The notes under the pieces are model-generated. The model did no database searches, was not told the origin of the DNA, and saw only the letters and a program-made list of their open reading frames with translations. Position numbers and translations under genes: made by a program. 64,000 bases of DNA from Noviherbaspirillum aerium. Its GTDB lineage: Bacteria > Pseudomonadota > Gammaproteobacteria > Burkholderiales > Burkholderiaceae_D. Shown here in pieces: positions 1 through 9,104 of the stretch. Positions within the stretch are counted from its first letter, which is position 1, and the number at the start of each line of letters is the position of its first letter. The stretch is taken from contig NZ_VFAH01000008.1 of NCBI RefSeq assembly GCF_008929045.1, positions 202,389 through 266,388 of the forward strand. Direction: 5' to 3'.

Positions 1-110
1 GCCGATCCGCTCCAATACGCCGGATCCGGATTCACACTAGAATGGTCGGCACGGATTTCGTCGCCAGGCAACGGCCCGGCGCGGAACCGCCTGTTTTCTT
101 TCGCCGATTC

Positions 111-1385
111 ATGACGCAGACCGACCATACCACCCACACGCAGCAAACCCGAGAGGCCGAAGGGGCGGTTGCGGCCCAAATTGCTCCGATTTCCAGGCTG
201 GCTGTTCCGCTGTTGTCACTGGCCGCCTTCGGAAGCGGAGTTTCCCTGCGCGTATCCGATCCCATGCTGCCGCAGCTGGCAAGGGAGTTTGGCCTGTCGC
301 TTGGCAACGTATCGCTTGTCATCACGGTATTTTCGATTGCCTATGGTTTGTCGCAGCTGCTGTTCGGACCGCTTGGCGACAGGTACGGCAAGTATTTCAT
401 CATCGCCTGCGGCTCGCTTTCCTGTGCGCTGACTTCCGCATTCTGCGGCTTGGCTCCCGATTTCTCTTCGTTGCTGATCGCGCGCCTGCTCGCCGGCGCC
501 ACCGCCGCATCCATCATTCCCTTGTCCATGGCCTGGATCGGCGACGTGATCGCCTACGAGGACCGGCAGCCGGTCTTGGCCCGCTTTCTGATCGGGCAGA
601 TCCTCGGCCTCGCGGCCGGTGTGCTGGTCGGCGGGCTGGCTGCGGACGCGAACAACTGGCGCCTGCCTTTCCTGCTCATCGCCGTGCTCTTTCTGGTGGT
701 AGGCATTGCGCTGCTGCGTCTGAACCGCACCTTGCCGGCCCATGCCCGCCGCCAGCATCGCGCCGAGGGGGCGGCCATTCCGCGCATGATCGGGGAATTC
801 CGCCAGGTGCTGTCCAAGCCATGGGCCCGCATGGTGCTCATCAGCGTTTTCCTTGAAGGCGCCTTCCTCTACGGCGCCTTCGCTTTCATCGCCTCGCATG
901 TTCACCATACCTTCGGTCTGTCCCTGACGGCATCCGGCGCGCTGGTCATGCTCTTCGGCCTTGGCGGCTTCGTATTCGCCATGCTGTCGCGGATCCTGGT
1001 GCGCCGACTCGGCGAGGCCGGCCTGTCGCGGTGGGGTGGCGGCTTTCTGGCGATTTCGCTGTGGGGTATCGGTTTTGCGCCCGTGTGGTGGTGGGCCGTG
1101 GCCGGGTGTTTCCTTGCCGGCCTCGGTTTCTATATGTTTCACAATACCCTGCAGATCAACGCAACACAGATGGCGCCGGAACGGCGGGGCGCGGCGGTAG
1201 CGGCCTTTGCTTCCAGTTTCTTCATCGGGCAGTCGGTCGGCGTCGGCATCGCCGGTGCGCTGGTTGAACGCATCGGCACGGTCAATGTGATGTTCGCCGG
1301 CGGTCTGGGGGTTCTGGCCGCAGCCCTGAATTTCAGCTACCGCTTGCGCAAGCGCGCGGCAGCGCAGCGACAATCATCGGCATAG
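111..1385 (+). CDS. MFS transporter (12-TM efflux-type permease)
   Basis: A 424-residue inner-membrane permease of the major facilitator superfamily, probably a drug or metabolite exporter. Hydrophobic segments span the whole protein in a 12-helix pattern, and the loop after the second helix carries the family signature FGPLGDRYGK. A longer reading frame opens at 42, but the ATG at 111 (MTQTDHTTH) gives a short hydrophilic N-terminus typical of the family, and the extra 23 residues look like leader sequence. It stands 47 bp ahead of the acetoacetyl-CoA synthetase gene on the same strand, so co-transcription is possible. The substrate cannot be read from sequence. Confidence 0.85.
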   Translation: MTQTDHTTHTQQTREAEGAVAAQIAPISRLAVPLLSLAAFGSGVSLRVSDPMLPQLAREFGLSLGNVSLVITVFSIAYGLSQLLFGPLGDRYGKYFIIACGSLSCALTSAFCGLAPDFSSLLIARLLAGATAASIIPLSMAWIGDVIAYEDRQPVLARFLIGQILGLAAGVLVGGLAADANNWRLPFLLIAVLFLVVGIALLRLNRTLPAHARRQHRAEGAAIPRMIGEFRQVLSKPWARMVLISVFLEGAFLYGAFAFIASHVHHTFGLSLTASGALVMLFGLGGFVFAMLSRILVRRLGEAGLSRWGGGFLAISLWGIGFAPVWWWAVAGCFLAGLGFYMFHNTLQINATQMAPERRGAAVAAFASSFFIGQSVGVGIAGALVERIGTVNVMFAGGLGVLAAALNFSYRLRKRAAAQRQSSA

Positions 1386-1432
1386 AAAAGGCAGTAAGAC
1401 GGCAAACAACTTATAACAAACAGGAGACAACC

Positions 1433-3445
1433 ATGAGCCAGGAAAACCCGGTATTGCTATGGACACCCGGCAAGGAAAGAATCGAACGCAGCCGGCTGCA
1501 TGATTACATGCAATGGCTCGAGCGTGAAAAGAAGCTGCGCTTCACCGCCTACCAGGACCTGTGGCAATGGTCGGTCGATAGCCTGGAAGACTTCTGGGAG
1601 TCGATCTGGCAGTACTTCGACGTACGTCACTCCTCGGGCTATACCCGCGTGCTGGACGGCGACAAGATGCCGGGAGCGAAGTGGTTCGACGGTGCCCGCC
1701 TGAACCTGGCCGAGCAGCTTTTCCGCTTCCATGAAGGCGACCTGGACCGTACGGCCATCATAGGCCGCTCGGAAGTCCGATCCACGGTGAGGCTTTCCTG
1801 GCGCGAGTTGCGCCGGCAGGTCGGTGCCATGGCGAATGCCTTGCGGAGCATGGGCGTTCAGCCGGGAGACCGGGTCGTGTCCTATCTGCCGAACATTCCG
1901 GAAACGGTCGTCGCCTTCTATGCCTGCGCAAGCATCGGCGCAATCTGGTCGAGCTGCTCGCCCGACATGGGCACGCCCAGCGTACTCGACCGCTTCGGCC
2001 AGATTTCGCCCAAGGTGCTGTTCGCGGTGGACGGGTACCGCTACGGCGGCAAGGACTTCGACCGGCGCGAGGTTGTCAAGGAACTGGCGCGTTCGCTGCC
2101 GACGCTGGAGCATGTGATCCTGCTGCCTTATCTGGATCAGAGCGTGACGCTGCCCGACACTCATTCCTGGCGCGAGCTGATCTCCGGTGACAGCGAGATG
2201 CGCTTCGAGCAGCTGCCATTCGATCATCCCTTGTGGGTGGTGTATTCATCGGGCACCACGGGCATGCCCAAGCCCATCGTTCACGGCCAGGGCGGTACCC
2301 TGCTCGAGTCGCTGAAGGGCCAGGCGCTGCAGAACGGCATAGGCGAAGACGACCGTTTCATGTGGTTTTCGACCACCGGCTGGATCATGTGGAACTCCCA
2401 GGTCACCGGACTGCTGGTCGGCGCGACCATTGCGGTCTACGACGGCAATCCCGGCTATCCGGATCTCGGGACCTTGTGGAAGTTCGCCGAGGAGGCTGAC
2501 CTGACGGTGTTCGGCGCCGGCGCTGCCTACTATGCCGGCTGCATGAAGGCCGGCATCGAACCGCGCAAGCTGGCGCGCATCGACCATCTCCATACCGTCG
2601 GCTCGACCGGCTCGCCGCTCTCCGCCGATGCCTTCGCCTGGATCTATGAACAGCTGGGCCCCGACATCCTGCTGGCCTCGATCAGCGGGGGCACCGATGT
2701 GGCGGCATCCTTTGTCGGCGCCTGCCCGATCCTGCCGCTGTATGCGGGAGAAATGCAGTGCCGCAGCCTGGGCGTGGCGGTCTACGCGATGGACGAACAG
2801 GGCAAGCCGCTTGACGATGCGGTGGGCGAGCTGGTGGTGACAAGGCCGATGCCGTCGATGCCGCTGTTCTTCTGGAACGATCCCGATGGGCGGCGCTATC
2901 ACGACAGTTATTTCGATACCTATCCGGGCTGGTGGCGGCATGGCGACTGGCTGCGCATCACGCCGCGCGGCGGCGCCATCATTTACGGACGCTCCGATAC
3001 CACCATCAACCGGCATGGCGTGCGCATGGGTACCAGCGAGATCTACCGGGTGGTGGAGGGGCTGCCGGAAGTCCTCGACAGCCTGGTGGTGGACCTGGAG
3101 TACCTGGGGCGGGAATCCTACATGCCCCTGTTCGTCGTGCTGCGTCCGGGCATTGCGCTCGATGAACCGCTGATTTCACGGATCACCGCAAGCATACGCA
3201 CCTCGCTCTCGGCGCGCCATGTGCCGAACGAGGTATTCGCGGTGACCGAAATACCGCGCACGCTGTCGGGCAAGAAGATGGAACTGCCGGTGAAGAAGCT
3301 GCTGCTCGGGATGGCGGTGGAGGAGGTGGCCAATCCGGATGCGATGAGCAATCCGGGGAGCCTTGCCTATTTCATCGATTTCGCAAAGCGGCGCAACGCG
3401 CTGCTGGCCAGCCAGCCGGCACAGGCCGGGCACCAGCCGGCGTGA
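1433..3445 (+). CDS. Acetoacetyl-CoA synthetase (acetoacetate-CoA ligase)
   Basis: A 670-residue cytosolic enzyme that activates acetoacetate with ATP and CoA (EC 6.2.1.16), feeding ketone bodies and poly-3-hydroxybutyrate breakdown products into acetyl-CoA metabolism. It has the N-terminal ACAS-type cap (about residues 35-95), the AMP-binding loop YSSGTTGMPKP near residue 272, and the late GRSDTTINRHGVRMGTSEIY hinge region near residue 520. Length matches the acetoacetyl-CoA rather than the shorter acetyl-CoA synthetases. The sequence AGGAGACAACC precedes the ATG. Propionyl-CoA synthetase is a less likely alternative because the N-terminal WTPGKERIERSR block is characteristic of AACS. Confidence 0.93.
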   Translation: MSQENPVLLWTPGKERIERSRLHDYMQWLEREKKLRFTAYQDLWQWSVDSLEDFWESIWQYFDVRHSSGYTRVLDGDKMPGAKWFDGARLNLAEQLFRFHEGDLDRTAIIGRSEVRSTVRLSWRELRRQVGAMANALRSMGVQPGDRVVSYLPNIPETVVAFYACASIGAIWSSCSPDMGTPSVLDRFGQISPKVLFAVDGYRYGGKDFDRREVVKELARSLPTLEHVILLPYLDQSVTLPDTHSWRELISGDSEMRFEQLPFDHPLWVVYSSGTTGMPKPIVHGQGGTLLESLKGQALQNGIGEDDRFMWFSTTGWIMWNSQVTGLLVGATIAVYDGNPGYPDLGTLWKFAEEADLTVFGAGAAYYAGCMKAGIEPRKLARIDHLHTVGSTGSPLSADAFAWIYEQLGPDILLASISGGTDVAASFVGACPILPLYAGEMQCRSLGVAVYAMDEQGKPLDDAVGELVVTRPMPSMPLFFWNDPDGRRYHDSYFDTYPGWWRHGDWLRITPRGGAIIYGRSDTTINRHGVRMGTSEIYRVVEGLPEVLDSLVVDLEYLGRESYMPLFVVLRPGIALDEPLISRITASIRTSLSARHVPNEVFAVTEIPRTLSGKKMELPVKKLLLGMAVEEVANPDAMSNPGSLAYFIDFAKRRNALLASQPAQAGHQPA

Positions 3446-3517
3446 GATATCTCAACCAGCGGCGGGCCGGCGCGCGTTACGATCTGCGGATCATTATTTG
3501 AATCGCGGACGGCAGCT

Positions 3518-3772
3518 ATGGCATTCGAGCAGGACTGGCATACCGAGGAATACAAGGGCATGGAGGTGCATGTGTCGCCGCTGGCGCATGACGACGCGGG
3601 CACCTCCTGGGACTTCAGCGTACGCATCTCCCAGCCCGGCGAAGATGCCAGTTACGAGAGCGAGCTGACCGCCGCCTCGGGCGACAGCGGCGATTATCCG
3701 ACCAAGGAGGCGGCGATCGAGGCCGGCTTCGTCAAGGGCTATGCGATTGTTGACTCGCTGCTGGCGGGGTGA
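3518..3772 (+). CDS. Small acidic hypothetical protein (84 aa)
   Basis: An 84-residue acidic, soluble protein with no signal peptide or membrane segment. It alternates short hydrophobic and acidic stretches and ends in an alanine-rich helix (KEAAIEAGFVKGYAIVDSLL). From memory it resembles the small CV_2116-type proteins annotated in Betaproteobacteria, whose function is unknown. It lies 72 bp after the acetoacetyl-CoA synthetase on the same strand. No convincing Shine-Dalgarno sequence is visible; the nearest purine-rich stretch is GGACGGCAGCT before the ATG. Confidence 0.7.
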   Translation: MAFEQDWHTEEYKGMEVHVSPLAHDDAGTSWDFSVRISQPGEDASYESELTAASGDSGDYPTKEAAIEAGFVKGYAIVDSLLAG

Positions 3773-3800
3773 ATCGGCAATAGGCAATAGGTAATCGGCA
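3773..3800. repeat. Four imperfect 7-bp tandem units
   Basis: Directly after the stop of the 84-residue gene, the units ATCGGCA, ATAGGCA, ATAGGTA and ATCGGCA follow each other without gaps. It is a short heptameric tandem array in a convergent intergenic region. Confidence 0.6.
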
Positions 3801-3844
3801 GACCCTTGATCCGTCATTCCTGCATCGAAGCGGCCATCCAGATA

Positions 3845-4687
3845 TCAGATCATTTCCAGCGGCTGTGGTCCGGCGGGAGGAGGGAAGGCGCGGTCGAGTT
3901 CGGCCAGATCGTCGTCGCCGAGGCGAAGCTCCAGCGCATGCCGGTTATCGGCCACATGTTCGACCCTGCCTGATTTCGGAATCGCGATCATTCCCGGCTG
4001 GCGCAGTACCCATGCAAGCGCCACTTGCGCGGGGCTGGCCCGGTGCCGTTCGGCGACGCGTCGAAGTGCGGGATTGCTCAGCAGGCGGCCCTGTTCGATC
4101 GGCGAATAAGCCATCACGGCAATGCGGCGTTCGGCGCACCACGGCATCAGGTCGTATTCAATGCCGCGCCGGCTCAGATTGTAGAGCACCTGATTGACGG
4201 CCGGCTTGTCGTCGCCTGCGAGTCGTTCGAGTTCTTCCATGTCGGCCAGATCGAAATTGCTGACTCCCCAACGGCGGATCTTGCCGTCCCGCACCAGTGC
4301 CTGCAGCGCTTCCAGCGTTTCATCCAGAGGCACCTGGCCGCGCCAGTGCAGCAGATAGAGATCCAGGTAATCCGTGCCTAGCCGGCGCAGGCTGGCTTCG
4401 CAGGCGGCAACGGTGCCGCGCCGGCTCGCATGGTGAGGCAAGACCTTGCTGACCAGGAAAATGTCGCTGCGGCGGCCGGACAATGCTTCCTTGATCAGGG
4501 TCTCCGATGCCCCGTCTCCATACATTTCCGCAGTGTCTATCAGCGTCATGCCGAGGTCGATACCTGCCCGCAAGGCCGCAATCTCCCCGGCGCGCTTGCG
4601 CGGCTCTTCCGCCATGCACCAGGTGCCTTGTCCGAGTACCGGAACCTCGGGTTCGTCGGGCAAATCAAGCAGACGCAGTGTTTGCAT
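3845..4687 (-). CDS. Aldo/keto reductase
   Basis: A 280-residue NADPH-dependent TIM-barrel oxidoreductase that reduces aldehydes or ketones in the cytosol. The catalytic tetrad is visible: Asp in LIDTAEMYG, Tyr in the same motif, Lys in VSKVLPHH, and His in LYLLHWRG. The cofactor segment MIAIPKSGRVEHVADN lies near the C-terminus. The start is taken at the ATG at 4687, which is preceded by AAAGGAATCCC; a TTG seven codons upstream opens the same frame but has no better ribosome site. The substrate is unknown. A second, distinct member of the family lies at 6708-7640. Confidence 0.9.
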   Translation of the reverse strand: MQTLRLLDLPDEPEVPVLGQGTWCMAEEPRKRAGEIAALRAGIDLGMTLIDTAEMYGDGASETLIKEALSGRRSDIFLVSKVLPHHASRRGTVAACEASLRRLGTDYLDLYLLHWRGQVPLDETLEALQALVRDGKIRRWGVSNFDLADMEELERLAGDDKPAVNQVLYNLSRRGIEYDLMPWCAERRIAVMAYSPIEQGRLLSNPALRRVAERHRASPAQVALAWVLRQPGMIAIPKSGRVEHVADNRHALELRLGDDDLAELDRAFPPPAGPQPLEMI

Positions 4688-4825
4688 GGGATTCCTTTGC
4701 GGGTTCAAGAATGTTTATCGTAATGACGATGGCACGTCGCACCGACGAAGACGGCTGACACCTGCGGCAAGCAGGTGCAACGCGCCGGGCGGCATGCTGG
4801 CAGGCGCTCCAAGTGATTGCGATTG

Positions 4826-5698
4826 CTATCTTAATTCTTCAGGCGAATTAGCGCGCGTATTGCCGGCATTCTGTTCGACGACCGAATTGAGTTCCGCGCC
4901 GAACAGCAGGACGGCGGCCGAAATGAAGAAAAACAGCAGCAGCACGATGATCGTGCCGACGCTGCCGTACATCGCGCTGTAATCGCCGAAATTGCTGACA
5001 TAGTAGTTGAAGCCGATCGAGGCGCCGATCCACACCGGCACGGCGAGCAGTGCGCCTGGTGAAATGAAGCTGAATTCATGCCGCACATTCGGAGCGACGT
5101 AATAAATTACCGCCACCGACAGCATCAACAGGAACAGGGCGGCGGGCCAGCGCAGCCATGCCCATAGCGTCACGAACAGCTGTTCCAGGCCAACCCAGTG
5201 CGCAAGCCATTGTATCGCCTGCGGTCCGACGACCAGCAGGGCGGCAGCGAGAATGAGAAGAACGGCAAGCCCGAGCGTATAGAGAATCGATAGCGGATAG
5301 AGCTTCCAGGCAGGGCGGGTTTCGCGCACGTTATACGCCACGTTCAGCGCGTTCATCGTCGCACGTACCGCCGCTGATGCCGACCAAAGTGCAACGATCA
5401 CGCCGAATGACAGCAGGCCGCTTTTTTCCTGCTGCAGTTCATCAATCACCTGATTGACCGTCGGCATGACTTCGCGCGGAACGACGAACTGCGCCTGGCT
5501 TCGCAGCCATTCGAAGAAATCCGAAAGGTGCAGGAAGCCCAGCAGGGCGATCAGGAAAATAATGAAGGGAAAGATGGAAAAGAGTACCTGGTAAGCGAGC
5601 GCGGACGCATAGGTGGTCATGTCGTCGTCAAAGAAGTCGCTGATGGTTTTTTTTATGACCAGGCTTGGTTTCAGGCCGCGCAATCCCGGAATCCGCAT
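4826..5698 (-). CDS. YihY/BrkB-family inner membrane protein
   Basis: A 290-residue polytopic membrane protein of the YihY/UPF0761 (formerly BrkB) family. About six hydrophobic helices are visible. The family N-terminal segment DDDMTTYASALAYQVLFSIF lies near residue 25, and the C-terminal helix reads IIVLLLFFFISAAVLLFGAELN. The frame extends 50 codons further upstream, but the ATG at 5698 is preceded by a strong GAGGAGGA, so I chose it. The family is often called ribonuclease BN by error; function remains unsettled, with envelope or transport roles proposed. Confidence 0.88.
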   Translation of the reverse strand: MRIPGLRGLKPSLVIKKTISDFFDDDMTTYASALAYQVLFSIFPFIIFLIALLGFLHLSDFFEWLRSQAQFVVPREVMPTVNQVIDELQQEKSGLLSFGVIVALWSASAAVRATMNALNVAYNVRETRPAWKLYPLSILYTLGLAVLLILAAALLVVGPQAIQWLAHWVGLEQLFVTLWAWLRWPAALFLLMLSVAVIYYVAPNVRHEFSFISPGALLAVPVWIGASIGFNYYVSNFGDYSAMYGSVGTIIVLLLFFFISAAVLLFGAELNSVVEQNAGNTRANSPEELR

Positions 5699-6025
5699 AA
5701 TCCTCCTCGTATGAAAGCACGGGTACTGGCTTGCCAGGATGCTTTCGTCCTGAACAGACTGACGATCCGGGCAAGCTGCCGGCGGCACTGGGTTGCGTGT
5801 GAACGCCGGGTCCTCCTTGCCATGGTACGGGAACACCGGGCTCGCCATGTCGCGTCACCAGCCTGCGCCCACAGGGATATTTTCTCGGCGTCGTCGAGTC
5901 CATTCAGAACGAATGCGTTCTAGCCGGTACCCGTGCCGGACTAGAGTCCACCTAAGTTCGCTCGATCTTGCGGATCGGCCGCGGTGGACAACGGGCCGAT
6001 CCTTTCGTTACTGGCGCATCGCTTA
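5699..6025. other. Intergenic region, 327 bp, no gene
   Basis: This region lies upstream of the YihY-family gene and downstream of the hemerythrin gene and should hold the YihY promoter. The only structure I see is a short palindrome, AGAACG-AATG-CGTTCT, at 5906-5921, which could be an operator. No convincing coding frame is present. Confidence 0.4.
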
Positions 6026-6610
6026 TCAATGATGACGCGACATGGTGCGTTTGGCGAAGTAGGTGCCGGCAAGGACTGCTCCAGCCGCCACCAGCATGGA
6101 GCTGGTCGGGAAGGTGCGTGCCGTATTCATTGCCATTTCGCCGGCGTGCGGCGCCATCAGCTGCAGGCGTCGTTTGGTCATCTGCATGCCGAGTTCGCCG
6201 AGGCGATCCGGGATCAGTCTTTCCGCGTCAGGAAGCAGAGTCGTTTCCTCATCTGCCACGTGATGCATGACGTCCTTCATCAATTGCAGGAAGGTCTGGT
6301 CAAAGGTGGGATCGGTGGCTTCCATTGCGCGCAGCTGCGCGATCAGGCGTCGCATTTCATTGTGTTCCGGGACGCTCTTGCCGACGATAGGCGTGTCCGC
6401 CGCCAAATGGCTCATTGCCGGATAAAAGATTTCCTCTTCCAGCTGCGCGTGGATCTCCAGTGCGAGACAGATGGTGCCGACCAATGCCTTCTTGGTTTGC
6501 GGTGCGGAGTCCATTTCATACTGGTGAAAGGTTTCCAGTACGGAGGTATGGTCCATGCGGATCATGTTGGTAATGCTGGGGGACAATTTGTCAGTAAAGC
6601 TTTTCATCAT
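6026..6610 (-). CDS. Hemerythrin (HHE) domain protein with C-terminal membrane anchor
   Basis: A 194-residue protein with an HHE/hemerythrin four-helix bundle (about residues 10-150), which binds a di-iron centre for oxygen, NO or redox sensing or protection. Candidate ligands are in MDHTSVLETFH, EIHAQLEEEIFYPA, EHNEMRRL and MHHVADEE. The C-terminus has one hydrophobic helix (SSMLVAAGAVLAGTYFA) followed by KRTMSRHH, suggesting a membrane tail. The ATG at 6610 (MMKSF) is chosen because GGAGAGCGCC sits just upstream; the frame is open for 47 more codons without a start as good. It follows the aldo/keto reductase gene on the same strand. Confidence 0.85.
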   Translation of the reverse strand: MMKSFTDKLSPSITNMIRMDHTSVLETFHQYEMDSAPQTKKALVGTICLALEIHAQLEEEIFYPAMSHLAADTPIVGKSVPEHNEMRRLIAQLRAMEATDPTFDQTFLQLMKDVMHHVADEETTLLPDAERLIPDRLGELGMQMTKRRLQLMAPHAGEMAMNTARTFPTSSMLVAAGAVLAGTYFAKRTMSRHH

Positions 6611-6707
6611 GGCGCTCTCCATTTTTGTAAATGTTGTTCTCGCCGCGAAGGCGAAAACAACACAGGAGCAAACTGCGTACCTGCTCGACCTTGTGAGCGC
6701 GGGCGTG

Positions 6708-7640
6708 TCAGCCGAGCGCTTCGGAAACGATGCGCTTGCGCAACGCCGCATCCGGCATGCGCCCGTATCCGGCCCTCAGGTTGTCACGCACATGAGCAGG
6801 ATTGGCCGTGGCGGGAATTGCACAATGCAGTGCCGAATGGGACACCACATACTTGAGCAACACCTGCGCCCAGCTGCTGCAGTCGATTTCCGCAGCCCAG
6901 GGCGGCAAGGCCCTGGTCTTGAGCCGGCGCAGCAGTTCTCCGCTGGCAAATGGCCGATTGGCAATCACGGCGATGCCGCGCTCGGCAGCGAAAGGAAGCA
7001 GCCGCTGTTCCGCCTCGCGCTCGCCCGCCGAATAATTGATCTGCACAAAGTCCACCTTGTGCCGTTCCAGCACGCGGACCACGTCCTGCTGGCCGCTGGC
7101 GGTGTAATGCGTGATGCCGATATGGCGAATGCGTCCGGCGCGCTTCCATTCATTCAAAGTTTCAAGGTGGCTGTCGACGTCGACGAGGTTATGGACCTGC
7201 ATCAGGTCGATCGGATCGGCTTTCAGCTTGCGCATGGATTCCTCCATCTGCCGCTTGCCGGACTCCTTTCCCTGCGTCCATACCTTGGTGGCGATGAATA
7301 GCCTGTCGCGCAGTCCCATGCGGGAAGCAAGCTCCCCCGCCACCTCTTCGGACCGGCCGTACATCGGCGAGGAATCGATCAGCCTGCCGCCGCCCTCGAC
7401 GAACGCCGCAAGAACCTGTTCCAGCGGGGCCCTGTCGGCTGCGGTCGTACCGACATCGAAGGTCTGCCAGGTACCGAGGCCGATGACAGGGAGCATCTCC
7501 CCGGAGGAAGGAATGCGCCGCGACAGCATCGCATTTCCGCCGGGGGCCGGCGGTACGGCATTGGCGCCGGTGCCGACGGTGCCAAGCGCCGCCGCGATCA
7601 GGCGCATCGCGTCGCGCCGGCTAAGGTGACTGAAATCCAT
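6708..7640 (-). CDS. Exported aldo/keto reductase with Tat-type signal
   Basis: A 310-residue aldo/keto reductase. The N-terminus SRRDAMRLIAAALGTVG has the twin-arginine pattern followed by a short hydrophobic stretch, so periplasmic export by Tat is likely. The tetrad is complete: Asp and Tyr in LIDSSPMYG, Lys in ATKVWTQG, His in MQVHNL. The lipid-poor C-terminus ends EALG. The gene starts 10 bp after the stop of the phosphoribosyltransferase-CBS gene, which implies one transcript. The role is inferred as detoxification of extracytoplasmic aldehydes; the substrate is unknown. Confidence 0.87.
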   Translation of the reverse strand: MDFSHLSRRDAMRLIAAALGTVGTGANAVPPAPGGNAMLSRRIPSSGEMLPVIGLGTWQTFDVGTTAADRAPLEQVLAAFVEGGGRLIDSSPMYGRSEEVAGELASRMGLRDRLFIATKVWTQGKESGKRQMEESMRKLKADPIDLMQVHNLVDVDSHLETLNEWKRAGRIRHIGITHYTASGQQDVVRVLERHKVDFVQINYSAGEREAEQRLLPFAAERGIAVIANRPFASGELLRRLKTRALPPWAAEIDCSSWAQVLLKYVVSHSALHCAIPATANPAHVRDNLRAGYGRMPDAALRKRIVSEALG

Positions 7641-7650
7641 GGCGCCGCCC

Positions 7651-8778
7651 TCAAAACTGTCCGTTTGCCTGGTCCGACGACAGGCGGTTCAGGCGGCTCA
7701 AATCGGATCCCTCATGGGATACATGCGGATCGCTCATGCTGCGGTCGAGAGTGAGCATTCCCGCAAGATTCCTTTCACTGTCCAGTACAGGGATGCGTTC
7801 CAGCAGCGAGCCGCCGAAGCGTTGCATGACGCTGGCCATGCTTTCGTCTTCGAAACACCATGCCAGTTCCTCGCTCATGAGTTCGGCCACATGGATATGT
7901 TCCGGCGGGCGGCCTTCCCGTGCCGCAGCCACGCGAATATCGCTGTCACTGATCATGCCGATCAGCCGTCGTCCGTCGCATACCGGAAGCACGCCCACCT
8001 TCCAGTCACGCATGATGGCTGCTGCACGGGAGACATTGTCGTGCGGGCCGACGACAGTTGCATCATGGTCCATCAGATCCGATACGGTTGGCATATTGGC
8101 AATCCTTTCGCTTGGTGCTCGCAGGCTGCGCATCGCCGCGTCGTCGAGCAATGCAGTGACTTCCTGGTCATCAGTCTGCGCAAAATCGTCGTAATACTGG
8201 CTTACCGCGCGAAAATGTTCGGGCACCTGCAGGCAGATGGCATCATCGGCAAGCGAGCACAGCTTTTTCAGGGTTTCGGCGGGCGCCACCGGCACCGCCA
8301 GTAGCAGGCGCTCCGGCCCCGTATCCCGCACCGCTTCCACCGCCGCCTGCATTGACGCTCCGGTGGCGATACCGTCATCAACAAGAATGACGGTCCTCCC
8401 GGCGAGCGGCACGCGTGCTCGGTTGCCGCAATACAGCTGGCGGCGGCGTTGCAGCTCCCGTGTCTGGCGTTCGACTTCCTGGGCCAGGAACAGGGAGGAC
8501 GGGCGCAGAAGGTCGATCATTTCACTGTTCAGCACTCTGCGCGGCGGGTCGCCTTCGACAAGAGCTCCGATGCCGACTTCGGAAGAGACCGGCGACCCCA
8601 GCTTGCGTACCAGCAGCACATCAAGAGGCGCCTGTAGCGCCAATGCAATCTCGTAGGCCACGGGCACGCCGCCTCGCGGCAGGCCGAGAACCACCGGCGA
8701 ACGCTGTTTCAGGAATGCCAGTGCGGATGCAAGCTGGCGTCCTGCTTCCCTGCGATTGCCGAAACGCCGTTGCCCCAT
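7651..8778 (-). CDS. Phosphoribosyltransferase fused to a CBS-domain pair
   Basis: A 375-residue fusion. Residues about 10-210 form a type I phosphoribosyltransferase, with GLPRGGVPVAYEIA early and the PRPP-binding loop VILVDDGIATGAS near residue 150. Residues about 225-350 form two CBS motifs (TVSDLMDHDATVV, and HIHVAELMSEELAW) that normally bind adenine nucleotides. The ATG at 8778 follows GGAGGCAGCC and is preferred over the ATG four codons upstream, which overlaps that ribosome site. Fusion suggests nucleotide-controlled enzyme activity, though the acceptor base is unknown. It leads an apparent operon with the Tat-exported reductase. Confidence 0.88.
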   Translation of the reverse strand: MGQRRFGNRREAGRQLASALAFLKQRSPVVLGLPRGGVPVAYEIALALQAPLDVLLVRKLGSPVSSEVGIGALVEGDPPRRVLNSEMIDLLRPSSLFLAQEVERQTRELQRRRQLYCGNRARVPLAGRTVILVDDGIATGASMQAAVEAVRDTGPERLLLAVPVAPAETLKKLCSLADDAICLQVPEHFRAVSQYYDDFAQTDDQEVTALLDDAAMRSLRAPSERIANMPTVSDLMDHDATVVGPHDNVSRAAAIMRDWKVGVLPVCDGRRLIGMISDSDIRVAAAREGRPPEHIHVAELMSEELAWCFEDESMASVMQRFGGSLLERIPVLDSERNLAGMLTLDRSMSDPHVSHEGSDLSRLNRLSSDQANGQF

Positions 8779-9104
8779 GGCTGCCTCCATTCAAGAAACC
8801 CCGATCGAGAACCTGCAAGATGTTTGCCATGGTTTGTGTGGCCGGGAAGGGCGCTACTCCGCTTAGTCGCTACCCATCTTTACCAAGTGGATGTATAAAG
8901 TACAAAAATCGGGACATGACGGGCGGGATTGCTCAACGTAAAATGCGGTCCGGGCCGGACAGGCAACGCTTCCGTTCAGACAAATTTCCGCCGCGTTCAA
9001 ATAGCCGGAATCTCTACTGTCGGAAGACCGTAACATCGCGTTACATCGCAGATGACTCAGCCTGTTAAAGTGACGGTGCTTCACATTTACAAGAGGGGAT
9101 TTCG
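8779..9104. other. Divergent promoter region, 326 bp
   Basis: This lies between the leftward phosphoribosyltransferase-CBS gene and the rightward PBP gene and must hold both promoters. I see no convincing gene, and no promoter I can assign with confidence. GAGGGG at about 9093-9098 is the ribosome site of the PBP gene. Confidence 0.4.
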
